NCBI GenBank assembly: GCA_031256115.1 | Contig: JAIRRF010000246.1 | Coordinates: 1-10,260 of the forward strand | DNA length: 10,260 nt | Direction of reading: 5' to 3' | Origin: Treponema sp. | Lineage (GTDB): Bacteria; Spirochaetota; Spirochaetia; Treponematales; Breznakiellaceae | Shown: positions 6,494 to 10,260 of the stretch, one piece after another | How the letters are laid out: each line of letters begins with the position of its first letter | How positions within the stretch are numbered: position 1 is the stretch's first letter | Notes under the pieces: model-generated | What the model was told of the DNA's origin: nothing | Database searches by the model: none | The model's input: only the letters and a program-made list of their open reading frames with translations | Program-made: the position numbers and the translations under genes

Positions 6494-8186
6494 ACCAAAC
6501 GGCCCTTTTAAGGGGGGTTTTATTAAATTTGTCATCGTGCCAATTAAAAAGATTATATTGATAACCGGCGCCCATATAAAGTCCCGGTACATGGGCTGTG
6601 GTTATTTTTATCCCGGCCTGCCCATAAAATGCGATGGGAAAACCTATTTCCAAGTCACTGCCGATAGCATCCTTGTATTCCTTGTCATTTTGGTAGTCAA
6701 AACCTAATCGAACAAAAGGCATAAGGCCGAAACTGCCGACAGGTATGTCTGCCCGATAGAAGCCGTATAATCCAATACTCCAATAATCGGTTCCCGCATA
6801 ATATAGCTGAGTCCCAAAATTATAATAAAAAAATTCAGCGGAAGCAAAAAGAACCGAAGATTCCTTTTCCAAAAGATAAGCATAACCGGTATCAATATGA
6901 AAAGCGCTGCCCAGCCTCAATTTTTTTTCCGTTTCTCTTTTTGACAGCTTCCGTGAAAGTAATTTTTTGTCTCCGGCCGCTACAGTTCCAAAGGATCTTA
7001 TCCTCCAATTGCTGTATTCTCTTATCCATTTGGAGCTGTGTTCCTTGTTGTTTATGGTAAAGATCACCGTATATTCTTCACCGGCGCCGGTTATTTCTTT
7101 TATTGAAGCCTTTATGGTTCCGGAACTCCGGAAGCTGTTTTCTATGATCCAGGCAACGGCATAACCCATGGCGCCCACAACACTGTCCTCGGTTTTTTCT
7201 ATGAAAGCCCGCCTTACCGAAGCATTGCCTTTATCATACATCTCCGACATGGCATATTCAGCATTTTCCCCCACACAGGCAGAAGAAAGGTATTTTGCAA
7301 TGTGGGGATAAACTGCCCTGTTACCTGCAAGTCCTTCAACAAATTTGGTAAGTCTCTGATCCAGGGTATCCCTGTAAGTTTCCGGCCTGGGATTCAAGGC
7401 AGCGTTGATGAAATCCTGGGCTGTATTCACAGGAATGGAATAATTTGCCGCCTGTCTTCCTACGGCTACCAGGGTGTTAATTCCCGCAACGGCATATCCT
7501 GACGGCGCGTTCTGCTGGACTACCAGAAGGGGGCCCCCGGAATTTCCCGGATCTACCTGAGCAGTATGCTGAATAAAGGGCCCCATCAAGGTTTCATCAC
7601 TAATGCTTTTTTGGAACCGGGCGGCAGCATTGGATACCATGCCCCGTCCGAATTGCCAGATGGGAGTAATCCCCAAACCGGGGAATCCCGCAGAAAAAAC
7701 ATCCTCCCCTTCCTGTACAGGCCGGTCAAGAAAACTCATTCCCCGGGTTGTCGGCCTATCTGCGGCAGGAAAAGCCAAAATAGCCAGGTCCAGTTCTTCA
7801 TCAGCGGCAATGATTCTCAGGTTGTCGAACCTTCTTTTATAACCATCTTGCCGTTCAAAAGTTATGGAAAGCGTACTGGCCTGGGAGATGACATGGTCAT
7901 TGGTGAGTACATAGAGATTTCCCCTGGCATCACTGTAAACAAAACCTGAACCGCTGTCTCCCCTGAGGAAGATGTCGATTGCCTTAATTACGTCTTCGTT
8001 TCCTTTGCTTTTTGCAAGATCGGCTTTTATCTTTTCAAAAAAAACAACAATGTCCGGATGGTAGCTTTTATTGATCAATCCCACATAATCCCGGAGGCCG
8101 GAGGCGGCAGGAACCTGTTGTGGAAAAACACTGATTGGAAAAACAAAGATCAGAACCAGTAAAAAGAAATATGAATGGCGTATCAT
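6471..8186 (-). CDS. Secreted trypsin-like serine protease with C-terminal outer-membrane beta-barrel
   Basis: A 571-residue protein in three parts. The N-terminus (1-22) is a signal peptide with a hydrophobic core and no lipobox Cys. Residues ~70-262 are a trypsin-like HtrA/DegP-type protease: GDSGSGF (76-82), H98 in LTNDHVI, D133 in LDLAIL, S216 in DPGNSGGPL, so the triad is intact. No PDZ domain follows; instead residues ~265-410 form a helical then beta-rich segment I do not recognise. Residues ~424-571 show alternating hydrophobic, aromatic-rich strands (about eight) ending WFNVGYAF, with a terminal Phe as in BAM-assembled barrels. Inferred role: a protease anchored to the outer membrane. 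ATG at 8186 lies 1 bp after the malQ stop, with GGAAAGAAG upstream as a weak ribosome site. The 3' end overlaps recQ by 23 bp. The protease call is secure; the barrel is inferred from strand pattern. Confidence 0.85.
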   Translation of the reverse strand: MIRHSYFFLLVLIFVFPISVFPQQVPAASGLRDYVGLINKSYHPDIVVFFEKIKADLAKSKGNEDVIKAIDIFLRGDSGSGFVYSDARGNLYVLTNDHVISQASTLSITFERQDGYKRRFDNLRIIAADEELDLAILAFPAADRPTTRGMSFLDRPVQEGEDVFSAGFPGLGITPIWQFGRGMVSNAAARFQKSISDETLMGPFIQHTAQVDPGNSGGPLLVVQQNAPSGYAVAGINTLVAVGRQAANYSIPVNTAQDFINAALNPRPETYRDTLDQRLTKFVEGLAGNRAVYPHIAKYLSSACVGENAEYAMSEMYDKGNASVRRAFIEKTEDSVVGAMGYAVAWIIENSFRSSGTIKASIKEITGAGEEYTVIFTINNKEHSSKWIREYSNWRIRSFGTVAAGDKKLLSRKLSKRETEKKLRLGSAFHIDTGYAYLLEKESSVLFASAEFFYYNFGTQLYYAGTDYWSIGLYGFYRADIPVGSFGLMPFVRLGFDYQNDKEYKDAIGSDLEIGFPIAFYGQAGIKITTAHVPGLYMGAGYQYNLFNWHDDKFNKTPLKRAVWFNVGYAF

Positions 8187-8187
8187 A

Positions 8188-10149
8188 TTACTTCTTTCCG
8201 GCAGGTTTTACTGCAGCCAGTTCTTTAACACTTTGGATCAGGTTGTGGTCCTTGCGGATTTCGCTGATCGCCGCCGGCAGCCGGTAGGTCCAGTTAAATG
8301 TGTTGGCAGTGCCGGGTACATTGATCCGTTCAAAGGCCGGATCTTCGGCATACCACTTTTTGGACAAATGGAGCAGATCCTGGATCTGGAAAACCCGGAA
8401 CCTGGAAGCTGCTGCGGCGGTATTTTTTAATATGATCTTTGCCGTGCCGGGGTTATATACCTTGGGCAGCGAGGGTACGCCGATAAAACCCGCAAAGCTA
8501 TGTTGATCCGCTTCGGTATCCCACCATTCGCGCAGGGTAGAACTGTCGTGAACCGCCGGGGTACAGACCGATAATTCCGGATAATCTTTAAATGGTATGT
8601 AGGGCTGACCTTTTTCGTCCCAGCGCCGGAACCATCGAATTACCCGAAGTCCCAAAATTCGCAGTTTAGAAAGTACAGACGGTACACATTCAGGCACTGC
8701 TCCCAGATCTTCTGCACAGGGAAGCATAGAAGAAGATTCTGTTAAAAGTGAAAGAAGTTTCATTCCTTCCTTTTCCCAGATATTTTCCGATTCGATCCTG
8801 TGTTTCAGAAGAAGTTCTTCCAGATCTTCCCGTTCTGTTTCCGAAAGGGATGCATAAGCCCGTGAATCACGGTAATACCAGACAGGAAAGAAATTATTTT
8901 CCTCGTATTCATAAAAGAGCCGGTTATGCCATGCCTTTATTAGTGTTGTTTCTGCGGCGGGACAGAAGCCCAGGGCAGAGATATCCTTTTCTCCTTTAAT
9001 ACATTCTTTAAAAAGCCACAATTCTTCGTCTCCGATCCGATCAAGGGCGATCTGAAAGACCTGCTCTTTCTCTGCGGTTATTTCCCCGGTGGGAATATGT
9101 GGTTCTGAAAGCCATCGTATCCGCTCTCTGGTAAAACCCAGTTTTTCCAGATTTTTCCTGGTTACCGGTACATAGGGAATAAACCGGCCCAGTGCGGAAG
9201 AATTGTCCCTTCGGGAAGATGCCCAGATACGGAAAAAACCAAGCACATGATCAATCCGGTATGCATCGTAATATTTTTCCGCCGTTTTTAGCCGGGCCTT
9301 CCACCAGCTATAATCGTTCCGGGCCTGTGCTTCCCAATTATAAATGGGAAAGCCCCAGTTCTGACCCTCCGGACTGTACATATCCGGCGGCGCTCCGGCG
9401 GATAAATCGGAACAAAAAATGCCGGGATTGGACCAAACATCGCAGGAATCCTCGTTCATTAAAATAGGGAGATCCCCTTCCAGCAAAAGCCCCATGCTGC
9501 GTATTGTCCGGGCGGCCATGGAAAATTGTTGGTCCAGGGCTTTCTGCAGCCATGCCCAGAAAAGATGTTCTTTTTTAAGGGCGGGATCCTCCCAAAGGGA
9601 GTTAATGTCTTCGGTGCTTACCTGATTGTACCGTTCCCATTCTTTCCAGCTTTTTTCTCCGTTGATTTCTTTTAGCCTGCGAAACACCGCATAAGTTTTA
9701 ACCCAGGTATTTTCTTTTATCCATCCGGCAAGGGCTCCGGATTGTGCATCTTTTTCGACAGCCTCTTTGTTCGCCAGATAGATCTTTCGCAGCAGTTCCA
9801 TTTTTCCGCAAATCACCTGGTAATGGGGAAAACGGTTTTCTTTGTTAAATTGATTTCCCAGATCTTCGATTTCCGCCGAAAACGGCGCTGCTTCTTCAAG
9901 AGCCTTAAGTCTGATGTACAGGGGATTCAAAGCAAAAGCTGTGAGGGTGCTGTAAGGCGAACTTTCATAACCGGTATCGTTCACCGGGAGTATTTGAATC
10001 AGGGACACATCCATATCAACACAAAGGCCTGCAAACTCGATTAGGTCAAGGAACTCCCCCACCCCTGTGCTTTCACTGCCCCTTAGGGCACCCACTGGAA
10101 CCGCCGCACCAATAAGCCGGTCCTGGAAAGAAATACCCTTTGCCGCCAT
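8188..10149 (-). CDS. malQ: 4-alpha-glucanotransferase (amylomaltase, GH77)
   Basis: Cytoplasmic GH77 enzyme (EC 2.4.1.25 class) that moves alpha-1,4-glucan segments between maltodextrins, in glycogen or maltose metabolism. The chosen start, ATG at 10149, gives 653 residues and has AGGAG (10156-10160) with an ideal 6-nt spacer; the product begins MAAKGISFQDRLIGAAVPVGALR, as expected of spirochaete-type MalQ. An ATG at 10212 would add 21 residues without a Shine-Dalgarno and with atypical sequence, though it lies close behind a possible upstream stop. Motifs from the 10149 start: GDLPILMNEDSCDVW (225-239), YRIDHVLGFFR with nucleophile D300, CAEDLGAVP with acid/base E480, VHDSSTLREWW with D535, and NVPGTANTFNWTYRLP (609-624). 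The stop is 1 bp before the protease ATG, so coupling of the two is likely. Confidence 0.95.
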   Translation of the reverse strand: MAAKGISFQDRLIGAAVPVGALRGSESTGVGEFLDLIEFAGLCVDMDVSLIQILPVNDTGYESSPYSTLTAFALNPLYIRLKALEEAAPFSAEIEDLGNQFNKENRFPHYQVICGKMELLRKIYLANKEAVEKDAQSGALAGWIKENTWVKTYAVFRRLKEINGEKSWKEWERYNQVSTEDINSLWEDPALKKEHLFWAWLQKALDQQFSMAARTIRSMGLLLEGDLPILMNEDSCDVWSNPGIFCSDLSAGAPPDMYSPEGQNWGFPIYNWEAQARNDYSWWKARLKTAEKYYDAYRIDHVLGFFRIWASSRRDNSSALGRFIPYVPVTRKNLEKLGFTRERIRWLSEPHIPTGEITAEKEQVFQIALDRIGDEELWLFKECIKGEKDISALGFCPAAETTLIKAWHNRLFYEYEENNFFPVWYYRDSRAYASLSETEREDLEELLLKHRIESENIWEKEGMKLLSLLTESSSMLPCAEDLGAVPECVPSVLSKLRILGLRVIRWFRRWDEKGQPYIPFKDYPELSVCTPAVHDSSTLREWWDTEADQHSFAGFIGVPSLPKVYNPGTAKIILKNTAAAASRFRVFQIQDLLHLSKKWYAEDPAFERINVPGTANTFNWTYRLPAAISEIRKDHNLIQSVKELAAVKPAGKK

Positions 10150-10166
10150 TTTTTTCTCCTGAAATA

Positions 10167-10195
10167 AGTATACCCCCGGGGGCTGGTCATGGGAA
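10167..10195 (-). promoter_or_regulatory. Putative promoter of malQ with a GC palindrome in its spacer
   Basis: On the minus strand TTCCCA (10190-10195, 4/6) and TATACT (10167-10172, 5/6) are 17 bp apart. The start of transcription would lie near 10160, giving an ~11-nt leader that starts at the AGGAG. The spacer contains the perfect 10-bp palindrome CCCCCGGGGG (10173-10182) touching the -10, a possible operator. If the ATG at 10212 were used, this promoter would lie inside coding sequence. Confidence 0.45.
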
Positions 10196-10215
10196 GCATT
10201 GACAGGTATCATTAA

Positions 10216-10260
10216 TTACTTGTCATGGAAAAGGTCCTCTAAATGCTGCTTGCTGTTAAC
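10216..10260 (-). CDS. Possible C-terminal end of an upstream leftward gene
   Basis: Reading the minus strand from the window edge, one frame is open and gives VNSKQHLEDLFHDK then TAA (10216-10218), a plausible helical C-terminus. It would end 66 bp before the preferred malQ start and 3 bp before the alternative ATG at 10212. Fourteen codons are too few to tell from chance, and no family can be named. Confidence 0.25.
   Translation of the reverse strand, partial: VNSKQHLEDLFHDK

Noticed and set aside
7566..7949. 127-codon plus-strand frame inside the protease gene
   Set aside because: It lies antisense to the catalytic domain of an intact protease with a clear triad; no independent support.
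10150..10212. Start of malQ at the ATG at 10212
   Set aside because: It lacks a Shine-Dalgarno and adds an atypical 21-residue N-terminus, while the ATG at 10149 has AGGAG at an ideal distance and a family-typical N-terminus.
10214..10226. Four-codon ORF (MTSN-stop) on the minus strand behind AGAGGA
   Set aside because: Spacing to the purine-rich stretch is plausible, but four codons are not evidence of translation and the region may be the 3' end of an upstream gene.

Overview
The window looks like a chromosomal stretch of a mid-GC spirochaete, most likely a Treponema-type organism of the termite-gut group. The MalQ N-terminus, the gene repertoire and the Gram-negative-style outer-membrane barrel fit that, but the assignment is inference from protein character, not a database match. 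All genes are ordinary chromosomal genes. No insertion sequence, phage gene, tRNA or rRNA was seen.

Left to right: (1) the 3' end of a peptide ABC transporter substrate-binding protein (+), whose last codons lie inside a 31-bp repeat that recurs 35 bp further on, with a small hairpin between the copies; (2) gdhA, NADP-type glutamate dehydrogenase (-), read from a TTG start behind a good promoter; (3) a 342-bp divergent intergenic region holding the gdhA promoter, a 20-bp near-palindrome, a possible 30-codon small gene with a strong Shine-Dalgarno sequence, and the pgi promoter; (4) pgi, glucose-6-phosphate isomerase (+), whose transcript may be leaderless; (5) radC (-), convergent with pgi; (6) a 14-bp AT-rich perfect inverted repeat between the divergent repair-type genes radC and recQ; (7) a RecQ-type helicase (+); (8) a secreted trypsin-like serine protease joined to a C-terminal beta-barrel (-); (9) malQ, 4-alpha-glucanotransferase (-), directly upstream of the protease gene; (10) possibly the last 14 codons of another leftward gene at the right edge.

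How the genes fit together: malQ and pgi belong to glycogen/maltodextrin use and glycolysis, gdhA to ammonia assimilation, the transporter fragment to peptide uptake. radC and recQ face away from each other and may share a control region. malQ and the protease gene are separated by one base, so they are probably co-transcribed and translationally coupled. That unit appears to end at a strong intrinsic terminator lying inside the 3' coding sequence of the convergent recQ gene.

The most unusual items are the protease-barrel fusion, the recQ/protease 3' overlap with its 18-nt tandem duplication of the barrel's last codons, and the 31-bp repeat pair.
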